Source: SG8-4 sp964598225 (GTDB lineage: Bacteria; Planctomycetota; Phycisphaerae; Sedimentisphaerales; Anaerobacaceae). From it: DNA of 64,000 bases. Position numbers and translations under genes: made by a program. Below the pieces are notes generated by a model. That model was given only the letters and a program-made list of their open reading frames with translations, made no database searches and was not told where the DNA came from. Shown here piece by piece: positions 1 to 8,747 of this stretch. The stretch spans positions 20,074-84,073 of the forward strand of contig CAZRBG010000020.1 in the NCBI GenBank assembly GCA_964598225.1, in the 5' to 3' direction. Position 1 is the stretch's first letter. Each line of letters opens with the position of its first letter.

Positions 1-1072
1 GTGTAGGCTTGCGAACAGCAAGTATTTGCTCCTCACGTATAGCGCCGAGTTCGACCCAATCATGAAACTTTATCTGCTGATGAGCTTTACGGACCGCCCG
101 GGCCACAACATCGGCGACTTCCTGCATCTTTTCGTACCGGGCGTATCTCTTCTGCGGCTTCTGAAGCCAGTTTATATTGTTGATGTCGCCGCTGCACCCG
201 TTAGAGAGGATTCCCACGAACGGCGGGTCGGTAGCATCGGCGTCCAACAACTCACCGATCCGCTCGGCAAACATGCCGAAATAATCGGCTGATACAGCGC
301 CCCGTATGCCCCCGCCCACATAGTGCAGCGAGTAGTTGGCCAGAAGCGCGACCGGTCGACCGTCTTTAGACCGGACCGAGAGAAAAGCAACGTCCGGATC
401 AGTCGGTCCGGCGGCCTTCGAGATGCCGGGGTTGCCGCGTCCGGGGTTCATCACGACTTTGTCAGTCCCACCGAAAGGGTTCGGCGTCGGAACGCCCGGT
501 TTCATGAAGCAGCGGCGGTTGAAAACCTGCGTCGGCTCGCTGCCGACACCCCAGCCGATTCGCGCCGGCTCCAGGTTATTTACGGCCCGGCGGACGCCGT
601 CGGCAATCCTCATGACGAGGAATTGCTGATAGTCGGGGAGTTTTTCGTTGGCTTTCAGACGGTTTGCGCCTCTTGCGCTGATCGACGAATGCGTGTGCGT
701 AGCGGCCATCATCACGTTGTCCGGCGGGATGCCGGTCTTGTCTTGTATGATCTGCCGTGCCTCGTCGTAGACTTCGCGGCCGATGCCGAGATTGTCACAA
801 ATCACAAACGCCAGGCGGGTTGTGCCGTCGTCGAGCACCAGGCACCTGGCGTATAGCTCATCATGTATATGCATCGCCGGCGGCGAGTTCCATCCCCCGA
901 TAATCGGCGCTCCCAAAGGCGGAGTTATATTGCTCGCCGCCGCTCCGGCTCGAAATAACTTCTTAGCGTCCCCGTCTTCCGATCCGCAAACGCTTTCAAC
1001 CAGTAAAGAAGATATGCTGATGATGACGAGGACAATGAGATACCTTTTAATTCTGAGCTTTGATTCGTTCAT
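1..1072 (-). CDS. Neutral/alkaline ceramidase-family secreted protein, 3' end beyond window
   Basis: I translated this by hand from an ATG at 1070-1072 on the minus strand; the frame stays open for about 357 codons to the left edge, so the C-terminus is missing. Residues 1-30 form a signal peptide (basic start, then a run of I, L and V). The mature part starts with a 'AGAAASNITPPLGAPIIGG' stretch and carries 'AATHTHSS' near residue 125 and 'SNGCSGDINN' near residue 300. These are typical of the neutral/alkaline non-lysosomal ceramidase family, whose histidines bind zinc. Planctomycetes carry many such proteins and their true substrates are mostly unknown, so amide hydrolysis of ceramide is only a family-level guess. 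It is divergent from the M14 peptidase at 1332. Confidence 0.82.
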   Translation of the reverse strand, partial: MNESKLRIKRYLIVLVIISISSLLVESVCGSEDGDAKKLFRAGAAASNITPPLGAPIIGGWNSPPAMHIHDELYARCLVLDDGTTRLAFVICDNLGIGREVYDEARQIIQDKTGIPPDNVMMAATHTHSSISARGANRLKANEKLPDYQQFLVMRIADGVRRAVNNLEPARIGWGVGSEPTQVFNRRCFMKPGVPTPNPFGGTDKVVMNPGRGNPGISKAAGPTDPDVAFLSVRSKDGRPVALLANYSLHYVGGGIRGAVSADYFGMFAERIGELLDADATDPPFVGILSNGCSGDINNINWLQKPQKRYARYEKMQEVADVVARAVRKAHQQIKFHDWVELGAIREEQILAVRKPT

Positions 1073-1331
1073 TTCTTAGTTCCTCGTACTTGATATATTA
1101 ATATCGTGTCAGGCCATCTCCGCGTTCATCCTGATGACCTTACGAGACACGCGTATTTGCATTCCGGCATTAATGATATACATTCCCGCGATCATCTACA
1201 ACAATTTGTTCAAAATTAATCGTCGTAAGCAGCGATCGAATTTGATATTCTGTGCGATGGGAAATATCAGACAGCAATCCCGGCTCGTCGGGATTAATAT
1301 TTTTGACTTGGTTGTCTCAAGGAGATTCAGC

Positions 1332-4040
1332 ATGGAGCGAAAGAAGTTGTTGTGCCTTACAGTCTTTTTACATTCAGCCTTCCTATTGCTCGGTCCGGGA
1401 TGCGCCCTTGCTGAGGTTCGCAAGCCGGAAGCGTTAGTCGGGCATCAGGTCGGGGCCGATTACAAACTCGCGCGCTATGAAAAGATACGGGAGTATTTCG
1501 AGCATGTCGCCAACAATTCCCGCCGGGTGAATCTGCGTGAGATCGGTGTTACAACCGAAGGGCGGAACATGTTTATCGCCGAAATTACGGATGACGCCTC
1601 CGCAGAGAGGCTGAACACGGCGATGGCAGACCAGAAGTTAATCGCCGATCCGAGGTTAATAAAGAACAAGGAACAAGAGCGAGACCTGGTTGCCCGCGCC
1701 AAAGTTGTGGTGCTGGTCAACTGCAACCTGCACTCGACGGAGATCGCATCGAGTCAGATGGCGATGGAACTGCTCTACGATCTCGCGACCGGGGACTCGC
1801 CCGAAATCGCCGGTATACTCGAACGGACGGTAATCGTGCTGATCCCCAGCGCCAATCCCGACGGGCTCGATAAAGTCATAGACTGGTACGAACGCTCGCT
1901 CGGCAAACCCTGGGAAGGAAGAGGTATGCCCTGGCTCTATCAAAAGTATGCCGGCCACGACAACAACCGTGACTGGTTCATGCTTAACCTTACCGAGACT
2001 AAAATGGTGACACGTGTGATCTACGAGCAATGGCTGCCCAACATTCTTTACGATATTCATCAGATGGGCAACTCGGGCGCGAGACTGTTCGTCCCGCCCT
2101 TTTTCGATCCGAAGAATCCGAACGTCCATCCGCTCAACGACCACATGATGATGATCATCGGCGGACACATGGGCGCCGAACTCAACCGGGCGGGCAAAAA
2201 GGGCATCCTCAACAGCGCAATGTACGACAACTGGTGGCAGGGAGGCTTCCGCACAACGGTGTACCGGCATAACATGATCGGACTGCTTACCGAGGCTGCG
2301 AGCGTGAATATCGCGTCGCCGGTTTTCCAGCGCAAGAGCCAGCTCAGGGGCAGCAGACGGGGAATGCCCCGCTATGCAATCGCGACGAACTTTCCCGATC
2401 CCTGGCCCGGCGGCTGGTGGCGGCTGCGGGACATCGTCGAATACGAGAAGATCGCCTGCATGAGTCTGTTCACATTATCTGCGCGGTATCACGATCTTAT
2501 CAAGAGCAACACTATCAAGCAGGCTCGCGACGCAATAGAACGCGGCGAAACAGAGCCGCCCTTTGCCTGGCTGGTCCCGTCCGATCAGGCCGATCCGGGA
2601 ACGGCTGCGAAAATGCTGTCGATTCTTCACGCCGCCGGCGTCGAAGTCCATCAGGCGGACGAGGAATTCACCGCCGACGGCGTGCAGTACCCCTCGCGAA
2701 CTTACATCATGTATTGCGCCCAGCCCTACCGCGCCCATCTCAACGACATGATGGAGCGGCAGGTTTATCCCAATCGGTCCAGCTACCCCGGCGGGCCGCC
2801 CGAGGCGCCGTACGATTCGGCCGGCTGGACGCTGCCTTTGCAGATGGGCGTGCGCGGCGTCAGCGTCAATCAGCCATTCGATTGCCGGGCAACGAAGCTG
2901 GAGACGATAACACCGCCACAGGCCGGAGTTACAGAGGAATCGGGCAAGACAAATGGCTATCTGGTGAAAGCCGGGCGCAACGACAATTACCGCCTGGCAA
3001 ACCGATTGTTCAAGGCGCGAGTCGGGCTTCGGACGATTACTTCGCAGAGCGTCTCCGTTCGTAGTGACCCCGTAAGGCGTTATTTTAACAATGCCCCTTC
3101 GGCTGGCTCAGGGCAGGCTCTCACGGGCACACTAAAAACGCAAATCCCGCCTGGTTCTCTGTTCATACCCGACAACAACACTCAGATACCGGAACTCCTT
3201 GACGGGATTTCTACCGAGCTTATCGCTCTACCACAGAAAGATTCAGACTTGAAGAATTCCAGCACAGAGGTATCCCAGCCGCGAGTGGGACTTTACCAGC
3301 CCTGGACTGCCAGCATAGACGAGGGATGGACCCGGCTGGTGCTGGATAATTTCGAGTTTGATTATACCTCTGTGCATAACGCCGAAATCCGCGCGGGAAA
3401 CCTTGCGGAAAGATACGATTGCCTTATCCTGCCCTCGACCAGTTCCGGCTCGATCATTAAAGGACGAGCCGTGGACACGACCGAACCTCAGTATGTCGGT
3501 GGCATAGGCAAAGAAGGAATCGTCACCTTGCAAAATTTCGTCCAAAACGGAGGAACGCTCGTGTGCATAGATCGTTCGTGCAGTCTCCCGATAAAACACT
3601 TCAATATCCCGGTTCGGAATCTACTGAGCGGCAAATCATCGAAAGATTTTTTCTGCCCGGGCTCGATACTTCGCATCCGGATCGACAGTAACCATCCGGT
3701 CGGATATGGTTGTCCCGAATGGATATCCGGATACTTTGCGAGGTCACAGGCTTTCGAGCTGATCGACGATTCGAAGAAGAACGACGAGGACTCAAGGAGG
3801 GCGGAGGTGCGATATCCCGCCCGCGTCGTGGCGAGGTACTCCGACACCGTCCTGCTGGAAAGCGGATGGATCAGAGGAGGGAACTTGATAGCCGACAAGC
3901 CCGCGATTGTCGAGGTTCAATACGGCGGAGGAAGAATAATTCTCCTGGGATTCGCGGTTGAACATCGCGGCCAGCCTCATGGAACGTTCAAACTGCTTTT
4001 CAACTCTATCCTGTCAAGCAGTATGGCTTCCGGTTCGTAG
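1332..4040 (+). CDS. Secreted M14-family zinc carboxypeptidase-like protein
   Basis: About 902 residues from ATG 1332. An upstream in-frame start at 1134 is possible, but 1332 has a good ribosome site (AAGGAG) and opens directly into a signal peptide (MERKKLLCLTVFLHSAFLLL). The peptidase M14 zinc site is visible: HSTE (H134, E137) and the third ligand in 'DIHQMG' (H243), with a likely catalytic Glu in 'LLTEAAS' (E321). The long C-terminal half has no recognised catalytic motif; its end resembles a ThuA/glutamine-amidotransferase-like beta-rich fold, which is a guess. The protein is exported and probably trims peptides or amide-linked substrates. Oddity: residues 576-600 are encoded by a genomic repeat (3060-3135) read in frame, so the protein carries a repeat-derived insertion. 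Confidence 0.85.
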   Translation: MERKKLLCLTVFLHSAFLLLGPGCALAEVRKPEALVGHQVGADYKLARYEKIREYFEHVANNSRRVNLREIGVTTEGRNMFIAEITDDASAERLNTAMADQKLIADPRLIKNKEQERDLVARAKVVVLVNCNLHSTEIASSQMAMELLYDLATGDSPEIAGILERTVIVLIPSANPDGLDKVIDWYERSLGKPWEGRGMPWLYQKYAGHDNNRDWFMLNLTETKMVTRVIYEQWLPNILYDIHQMGNSGARLFVPPFFDPKNPNVHPLNDHMMMIIGGHMGAELNRAGKKGILNSAMYDNWWQGGFRTTVYRHNMIGLLTEAASVNIASPVFQRKSQLRGSRRGMPRYAIATNFPDPWPGGWWRLRDIVEYEKIACMSLFTLSARYHDLIKSNTIKQARDAIERGETEPPFAWLVPSDQADPGTAAKMLSILHAAGVEVHQADEEFTADGVQYPSRTYIMYCAQPYRAHLNDMMERQVYPNRSSYPGGPPEAPYDSAGWTLPLQMGVRGVSVNQPFDCRATKLETITPPQAGVTEESGKTNGYLVKAGRNDNYRLANRLFKARVGLRTITSQSVSVRSDPVRRYFNNAPSAGSGQALTGTLKTQIPPGSLFIPDNNTQIPELLDGISTELIALPQKDSDLKNSSTEVSQPRVGLYQPWTASIDEGWTRLVLDNFEFDYTSVHNAEIRAGNLAERYDCLILPSTSSGSIIKGRAVDTTEPQYVGGIGKEGIVTLQNFVQNGGTLVCIDRSCSLPIKHFNIPVRNLLSGKSSKDFFCPGSILRIRIDSNHPVGYGCPEWISGYFARSQAFELIDDSKKNDEDSRRAEVRYPARVVARYSDTVLLESGWIRGGNLIADKPAIVEVQYGGGRIILLGFAVEHRGQPHGTFKLLFNSILSSSMASGS
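3060..3135 (+). repeat. Palindromic repeat inside the M14 peptidase gene
   Basis: The stretch starting at 3061 is a one-base variant of GTAGTGACGCCGTAAGGCG, the element also found in intergenic DNA at 4079, 8605, 25442 and (inverted) 25673. It is followed by CCTTCGGCTGGCTCAGGGC, which looks like a second repeat unit. Both are translated in the gene's frame as residues like 'VRSDPVRRYF' and 'APSAGSGQAL'. The frame continues normally on both sides. Confidence 0.75.
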
Positions 4041-4100
4041 TGAACGCGGCGGATAAGGCGTTGTAAGAAAACTTGTTTGTAGTGACGCCGTAAGGCGTTT
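4037..4100 (+). repeat. Two copies of the GTAGTGACGCC repeat after the M14 gene
   Basis: A degenerate copy lies at 4037-4063 and begins just before the M14 stop codon; a perfect copy lies at 4079-4099. The core is an imperfect palindrome (ACGCC-gtaa-GGCGT). The following larger repeat starts directly downstream at about 4107, so the two repeat types form a composite unit, as they also do at 25442-25547. Confidence 0.75.
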
Positions 4101-4106
4101 GTAGAG

Positions 4107-4200
4107 TGTCGCGGGCATCTTGCCCGCGCGCGTCGAGGCCCTCCGGCCCTCGCATCGAAGGCGAGACGCCTTCGACACGCGCGGGCGCTCGCGCCCGCAA
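4107..4200 (+). repeat. Long multi-hairpin repeat (GGGCATCTTGCCC type)
   Basis: Contains consecutive short hairpins: GCGGGCATCTTGCCCGC, then a GAGGCC-ctcc-GGCCCTC arm, then CGAAGGCGAGACGCCTTCG, then GCGGGCGCTCGCGCCCGC. The same order of motifs occurs at 54357-54440 inside rhaB, and in related form at 25466-25547 (inverted) and 20733-20756 (partial). It fills the gap between the convergent M14 and pseudopilin genes and might act as a bidirectional terminator, but no T-run is present. Confidence 0.75.
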
Positions 4201-4258
4201 CACTGGAGCGACAGTGTAGGATGAGCAACTTGTTGCCCATGCTGTTATTCAACGCGCT

Positions 4259-5005
4259 TTAATTCTTGCCGAGCGGATCGTAATAGCGCTTGGGTATTTC
4301 CTCGCCGTTGGTCTCCTCGATGGTGGTAACGTGGCCGTCCAGCCAGAGGCAGTTGAGTTTACCGCCGGTTTTTTGCGGGTCGTTGTTCTTTATGGAATGC
4401 CGGAAGATGCCACGATACCAGTCCCTGCGACCGCCGGTTCTGTAGTGAGAGAGATTTACACCGCTTGAATTGGCAAAGAGCATGTCGTTGCCGTTCTCGA
4501 TTCTCGGCTCCATGTGGTCATGAGCGACGATAACCTCCGAATGGCGCTTGATCGCATTGGTCCGCTCCTCGGTCAGCCAGCCATTCATGGAATACGCGGC
4601 GTTATCGACTTTGCCACTCGTGTAAAGCATTTCCTGGGCGACGATTTGAGAGAAGTTCTTGAAGCTCGGGCAGCCGAAAAGCTTCGGCTCTTTAACGTAG
4701 TCATGATATATGACGCCCCAGTACGCACGGCGGTCGTTGGCTTCGAGCAGGTTCCCGCCGGGACCGTACCAGAGATGGCCGTTGCAGGCGATGTTGTGCG
4801 TGTGAAAATCGGGCATCGTATAATCGTTTTCCTGAAGATACATTGTAATTCCAAGGCCGATATTCCTGAGGTTCGACCTGCATGCCTGCTCGCGAGCCTG
4901 CTCCCGCACGCGCTGCAGAGCCGGCATGAGTATAGCCAACAACAGCGCTATAATCGCAATCACCACCAAAAGCTCTATCAGTGTAAAAGCTCTATTTTTG
5001 TACAT
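4259..5005 (-). CDS. Type II secretion/type IV pilin-like pseudopilin (H-X9-DG-type family)
   Basis: 248 residues from ATG 5003-5005, preceded by GGAAGGG; a longer in-frame start at 5092 would add 29 residues in front of the leader and is unlikely. The N-terminus is a textbook prepilin leader: 'MYKNRAFTLIELLVVIAI', to be cleaved before the Phe with the Glu at +5, followed by a hydrophobic helix (residues 7-30). The C-terminal part ends with 'LNCLWLDGHVTTI', the DG signature of the expanded planctomycete/lentisphaeral pseudopilin group. Such proteins are numerous in these genomes and are thought to form surface or secretion pseudopili; the precise role of this one is unknown. It stands alone between repeats and a gene remnant. 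Confidence 0.88.
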   Translation of the reverse strand: MYKNRAFTLIELLVVIAIIALLLAILMPALQRVREQAREQACRSNLRNIGLGITMYLQENDYTMPDFHTHNIACNGHLWYGPGGNLLEANDRRAYWGVIYHDYVKEPKLFGCPSFKNFSQIVAQEMLYTSGKVDNAAYSMNGWLTEERTNAIKRHSEVIVAHDHMEPRIENGNDMLFANSSGVNLSHYRTGGRRDWYRGIFRHSIKNNDPQKTGGKLNCLWLDGHVTTIEETNGEEIPKRYYDPLGKN

Positions 5006-5244
5006 TAATAACCCTTCCTGCAATTGTTTAATAACTTCTCCGATCCGCTCAGAGGTGGCTTTTCCTACAATCTTCGTTAGGAACATGTGCACAATCGGAC
5101 CACAGACCCGATACGGAAAAAATGCCTGTTTCTTTCATCTTACAATCAATTTATAACACATTCGGCGGCATAAGCCAAGAGAAAAAAATCCTATCTCAAG
5201 CAAGAGTCAAATGTTATCATATGTGAAGACAATTTGAGGTGAGC

Positions 5245-5349
5245 ATGTTTGAACGTTTCACAGACAGTGCCCGCAACGTCATGGCAGCTCAGATCCTCAC
5301 AAACCTGGGTGTCAAGATCGAACATGTGCGTGAAAGTATGGAAAAGTGA
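5245..5349 (+). pseudogene. 34-codon remnant of a ClpC N-terminal domain
   Basis: The short frame begins 'MFERFTDSARNVMAAQ' and ends 'LGVKIEHVRESMEK' followed by TGA. The first part matches the start of ClpC-type chaperones (MFERFTDRAR-type); the second matches the end of the first Clp_N repeat (NLGVDLEKVR-type). The roughly 25 residues normally lying between (the GTEHILLGL part) are absent, so it looks like an internal deletion of the repeat. GAGGTGAGC stands just before the ATG as a ribosome site. Either a decayed gene fragment or a truncated micro-protein; the comparison is from memory of the family, not from an alignment. Confidence 0.55.
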
Positions 5350-5378
5350 CTGCTCGGACTAATTCTTGATTAGTAAAA

Positions 5379-5567
5379 TCACTGGTCCTGAATAGCAAAG
5401 CTTGCGCCGTCATCTGTCGCGGGAAGATAGGCCCCTATGGGGCAGAGGACTTTGCTGTCCTCGTCGCAGCGGATGACGGTTTTCCAGAGTGCATCGAGAC
5501 TCTCTTTTTCGTGTTCGGTTTCGGGAATCATCTTAACCCGAGTGGGGCTTTCTATCGATATCTTCAT
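5379..5567 (-). CDS. Small hypothetical protein downstream of MBL hydrolase
   Basis: 62 residues, ATG 5567 preceded by GAAAGGAGC at good spacing. It starts 34 bases after the stop of the MBL-fold gene on the same strand and is probably cotranscribed with it. Acidic and soluble, with no transmembrane segment or known motif; two Cys are present (in 'VIRCDED' and 'VLCPIG'). No function can be assigned. Confidence 0.6.
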   Translation of the reverse strand: MKISIESPTRVKMIPETEHEKESLDALWKTVIRCDEDSKVLCPIGAYLPATDDGASFAIQDQ

Positions 5568-5601
5568 GTCAATGCTCCTTTCGGCTTACGGTTATCGATC
5601 C

Positions 5602-6423
5602 TTACTTGGTGATAGCTACGCCGGTTTTGGACGAGTGGTTCACTTCTATTGCTTCGCTCGCCTGCAATCTCGGAGCAACCGACAGCGGAAAGTCCATTTC
5701 TATGCTGCAACTTACAAAACTGCTCTCAATCTCCTTCAAGGCGATATCCGGTCGATTCCGCATCTCGCTCAGATGCCCGAGCATCACGGCTTGAGGGGGC
5801 GCTTTGCCGGCCCGTCTTACGGCACAAAGCAGATCGCCCGTATCGGGATTGGGCATGTGAAACCGGCTGTTGGGATTGTAATACACGGCCAGCAACTCCA
5901 TATCATGGTTGCACTCGACGAATATGAAATCTGAGTCAACAAAATACTCAAGCAGACCGTCCCAGCAGTTGAAATCCGTCGCTATCGCAATCTTACTGCG
6001 CTTGTGTTTGACAACAAAACCATATGTCTGATACCACGGATTGTGTGGCACTTCAAATGGTTGAAAATGCAGATCGCCAATCTTAAAGCCGCCATCGGTA
6101 AATGGTTTCAGTCGAAGCGAAGTCAGGCCTCGTCCGTTGAAATGCTTGTACTTTAACTGCGGCAGGCAACTCTCATGGACTCTCACTTCAATGCCGAGAC
6201 TCTCCATAACTCTCAGACTGTAATAGCCGATGTGATCGGTGTGCATGTGAGAAACTATTACGGCATCGATGTCGAGTCGATCGCCCAGGTTCTGAGTGAG
6301 AATTTGCCTGGTCTTCTTCATAGAACCGAGGCCGCAGTCAATGAGCACTCTCGCGCGCTCGGTCCGGACAAGAAGACAATTGCCGCTGCTGCTGCTTCGC
6401 AAGCTTCTGAAATGTAGAGACAT
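5602..6423 (-). CDS. MBL-fold metallo-hydrolase
   Basis: 273 residues with a clear AGGGAAC ribosome site before ATG 6423. The metallo-beta-lactamase metal motif HMHTDH (H59, H61, D63, H64) is intact, with further likely ligands in 'VPHNPWYQ', 'ATDFNCWD' and 'LGHLSEM'. The N-terminus ('LRSSSSGNCLLV') resembles the YycJ/WalJ-like branch of MBL exonucleases and related phosphodiesterases. A soluble cytoplasmic hydrolase of nucleic acid or a phosphodiester is likely; the substrate is unknown. It precedes the 62-residue protein in a probable two-gene operon. Confidence 0.85.
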   Translation of the reverse strand: MSLHFRSLRSSSSGNCLLVRTERARVLIDCGLGSMKKTRQILTQNLGDRLDIDAVIVSHMHTDHIGYYSLRVMESLGIEVRVHESCLPQLKYKHFNGRGLTSLRLKPFTDGGFKIGDLHFQPFEVPHNPWYQTYGFVVKHKRSKIAIATDFNCWDGLLEYFVDSDFIFVECNHDMELLAVYYNPNSRFHMPNPDTGDLLCAVRRAGKAPPQAVMLGHLSEMRNRPDIALKEIESSFVSCSIEMDFPLSVAPRLQASEAIEVNHSSKTGVAITK

Positions 6424-6593
6424 CCTTGTTCCCTTGTTTTTCGCTTGATTCTACAAAGGTCAGAGAACGCATGCAACAAAAGCTTGCCAAGACTATGTCT
6501 TTTATTTTTTAGAAGCCCCGGTCAAAAACGGAAGGTTCTTTAGACAATCGTGTATCCATACTGCTCGAAATCATTCGGCTGTCCGTGCCTTTT

Positions 6594-6908
6594 TCATTGC
6601 CCCGCGTACGTGTCGTGCCCCACGGCCATCAGCCTTTGATCTTCCTGCAGTTGTCTATGCCGAAGAAACAGCGAGCGGCGATTGTGCCAGAGGATGCTGG
6701 CCGCCCTGTTGAGACTACATTGGAGGACCTTTCTCCTTGGGTCGGTCCAGTGAGATTCGCAACGGTTGCAAACGTCGCGCTGCTTGTCGTACCACCATAA
6801 CTGAAAGCCGCCGAAGGACCGATATTGATCTCCCCTGAGTCCGAAAACATTGCCGTTATAGAGCAGTTGTTTTATCTGGGTCTTGTCTTCTACACCGACC
6901 TTTTTCAT
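6594..6908 (-). CDS. Doubtful hypothetical ORF
   Basis: 104 codons from ATG 6906-6908, which has GAGGACAG upstream. The first 45 residues ('MKKVGVEDKTQIKQLL...') look protein-like; the remainder is rich in Arg, His and Cys and looks less so. A second frame (6629-6850, minus) overlaps it with Ser/Thr/Gly-rich sequence, so a frameshifted gene is possible. Not recognised. Confidence 0.3.
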   Translation of the reverse strand: MKKVGVEDKTQIKQLLYNGNVFGLRGDQYRSFGGFQLWWYDKQRDVCNRCESHWTDPRRKVLQCSLNRAASILWHNRRSLFLRHRQLQEDQRLMAVGHDTYAGQ

Positions 6909-7167
6909 TGTTCTGTCCTCTGTGAAAAAATTATCAGCGTTTGTGGCCATCGTCATTAACCTTCATTAATGAAAGGCAGTTAATCGGATAAAAGTAACAT
7001 GTTCTCTATAAATATAGACGTATGAAGGACCTTTACTATTACAAAGGATTTATGAGAAAACGTAAAAAGTACTCCGGATAATCCCCGGCAGGTAGAGCAG
7101 CACAGAAAGGGGAGCTTGAATCATCGGGGCAAGCCGGGTAACATACCTAAAAAAAGGAGAATATGTC

Positions 7168-8565
7168 ATGGCAAAAAGAATAGTTTTGACCCTGCTTGGA
7201 ACTCTTGTGATGTTTGCCGCGGCGGCAACGGCGCGTGCTGAAGTAAACGGGGACGGATGGGCATCTTTGTTCGACGGCAAAACCTTGAACGGCTGGAAGG
7301 CAAGCGAAAACGCCGACAGCTTCAGCGTTCGCGACGGCATGATCGTAGCGAGTGGGCCGCGCAGCCATCTGTTCTACGTCGGACCGATCAATAACGCAGT
7401 ATTCACGGATTTCGAGCTGAAAGTCGATGTCATGACCGAACCCGGCGCCAACGGCGGCATATACTTCCACACCGGGTATCAGGAAGAAGGCTGGCCGACT
7501 GCGGGATTCGAGGCTCAGGTCAACAACACACACAAAAACAAGAACCGCACGGGCAGTCTGTTTGCTGTACAAAATGTAACCAAGTCGCCGGCGGCCGATA
7601 ATGTCTGGTTCACCGAGCACATAGTGGTGAAAGGCAAGCACATCGTCGTGAAAGTCGATGGCAAAACTGTAGTCGACTGGACTGAGCCGCAAACGCATGA
7701 AGCGCCGACCGCCTACCCCGGCAGGTCCGTATCGAGCGGAACCTTCGCCCTGCAGGCGCACGATCCGGGAAGCACCGTCTACTATAAAAACATCCGTGTC
7801 AAACCTCTGCCGGTGATCGATTTTCCGCTTGAGGACTTGCATGTACATCTCAAGGGCGGCCTGACGCTCGAGCAGGCAATCGAAAACTCAAAGCAGCGAG
7901 GAGTCAAGTTCGGCATTGCGCAGAACTGCGGCCTCAATTTTCCATGCCGGGATGATGAGGGTCTGCGCGAGTATCTGGAACTACTCGAAGGCAAACCGGT
8001 TTACGCCGCGATGCAGGCTGAGGGCCGCGAATGGCTGACGATGTTCTCGCCCGAGTGGATGGCGAAATTCGACTACATCTTCACCGACTCGATGACCTGG
8101 ACCGACGATAAAGGCAGGCGAATGCGGCTGTGGATGCCCAACGAGGTGCACGTTGACGACGAGCAACAGTTCATGGATATGTTACTGCGCAAGACGGTAA
8201 AGATCATCAGCACCGAGCCGATCGACATCTACGTCAACCCGACTTTCCTGCCGAGAGTGATCGCCGACAAATACGACGAACTGTGGACCGAAGAGCGAAT
8301 GGCAAAGGTGATAGCCGCCGCGATAGACAATGACGTCGCAATAGAGATCAACGCCCGCTACAAACTGCCCAGCATCAAATTCATCAAGCAGGCCAAAAAA
8401 GCCGGCGCAAAATTCACCTGCGGCACAAACAACGGCGGCAAAGACCTCGGAACCCTCGAATACTGCAAACGCGCCATCCGCGAATGCGGCCTGACAAAAA
8501 CCGATTTCTTCACCCCCCGCCCTCCCGGCAAAAGAGCCATCGATCGCTGGAATAAGAACCGCTGA
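7168..8565 (+). CDS. Secreted DUF1080 (3-keto-glycoside hydrolase-like) and PHP-like fusion protein
   Basis: 465 residues with AAAGGAG upstream of ATG 7168. Order: signal peptide (1-24, cleaved after ARA); a DUF1080 domain (about 28-215) with the hallmark 'GWASLFDGKTLNGWK', 'GGIYFHTGY' and 'GTFALQAHDPGSTVYYKNI' strands; then a second domain (about 216-465) starting 'FPLEDLHVHLKGG' with a metal-type DLHVH motif and ending 'KFTCGTNNGG', which looks like a PHP-superfamily barrel. DUF1080 proteins are concanavalin-like enzymes that include 3-keto-disaccharide hydrolases. The attached PHP-like half is unusual and suggests a two-step reaction in the periplasm. Preceded by about 260 bases with no recognised gene. 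Confidence 0.8.
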   Translation: MAKRIVLTLLGTLVMFAAAATARAEVNGDGWASLFDGKTLNGWKASENADSFSVRDGMIVASGPRSHLFYVGPINNAVFTDFELKVDVMTEPGANGGIYFHTGYQEEGWPTAGFEAQVNNTHKNKNRTGSLFAVQNVTKSPAADNVWFTEHIVVKGKHIVVKVDGKTVVDWTEPQTHEAPTAYPGRSVSSGTFALQAHDPGSTVYYKNIRVKPLPVIDFPLEDLHVHLKGGLTLEQAIENSKQRGVKFGIAQNCGLNFPCRDDEGLREYLELLEGKPVYAAMQAEGREWLTMFSPEWMAKFDYIFTDSMTWTDDKGRRMRLWMPNEVHVDDEQQFMDMLLRKTVKIISTEPIDIYVNPTFLPRVIADKYDELWTEERMAKVIAAAIDNDVAIEINARYKLPSIKFIKQAKKAGAKFTCGTNNGGKDLGTLEYCKRAIRECGLTKTDFFTPRPPGKRAIDRWNKNR

Positions 8566-8604
8566 TAATCGCATCACCGGGCGATAACGTAGACACAGCC
8601 ATTC

Positions 8605-8625
8605 GCAGTGACGCCGTAAGGCGTT
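8605..8625 (+). repeat. Single copy of the GTAGTGACGCC repeat
   Basis: Reads GCAGTGACGCCGTAAGGCG, one base different from the copy at 4079, followed by TT. It lies 40 bases after the DUF1080-PHP stop codon. Confidence 0.75.
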
Positions 8626-8747
8626 GTTTTGAAGTGCCCTCCACAGGATGGCCAAGCCAATACGAACACACCACAAACAACGCAAAGAATTTTTGAGTCT
8701 TATGAGATTTTTCTGAAAAAATTTGCGCGTTGATCCCACTGGTTATC

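Noticed and set aside
323..1079. Plus-strand frames of 177 and 98 codons
   Set aside because: They are shadows of the ceramidase-family gene on the minus strand, whose frame has clear family motifs and a signal peptide.
7022..7081. A 19-residue frame upstream of the DUF1080-PHP gene as a leader peptide
   Set aside because: No repeated regulatory codons or terminator hairpin; too short to support.
7083..7138. CCCGGC...GCCGGG pairing before the DUF1080-PHP gene as a riboswitch
   Set aside because: Only one weak stem; no conserved core of a known riboswitch class seen.
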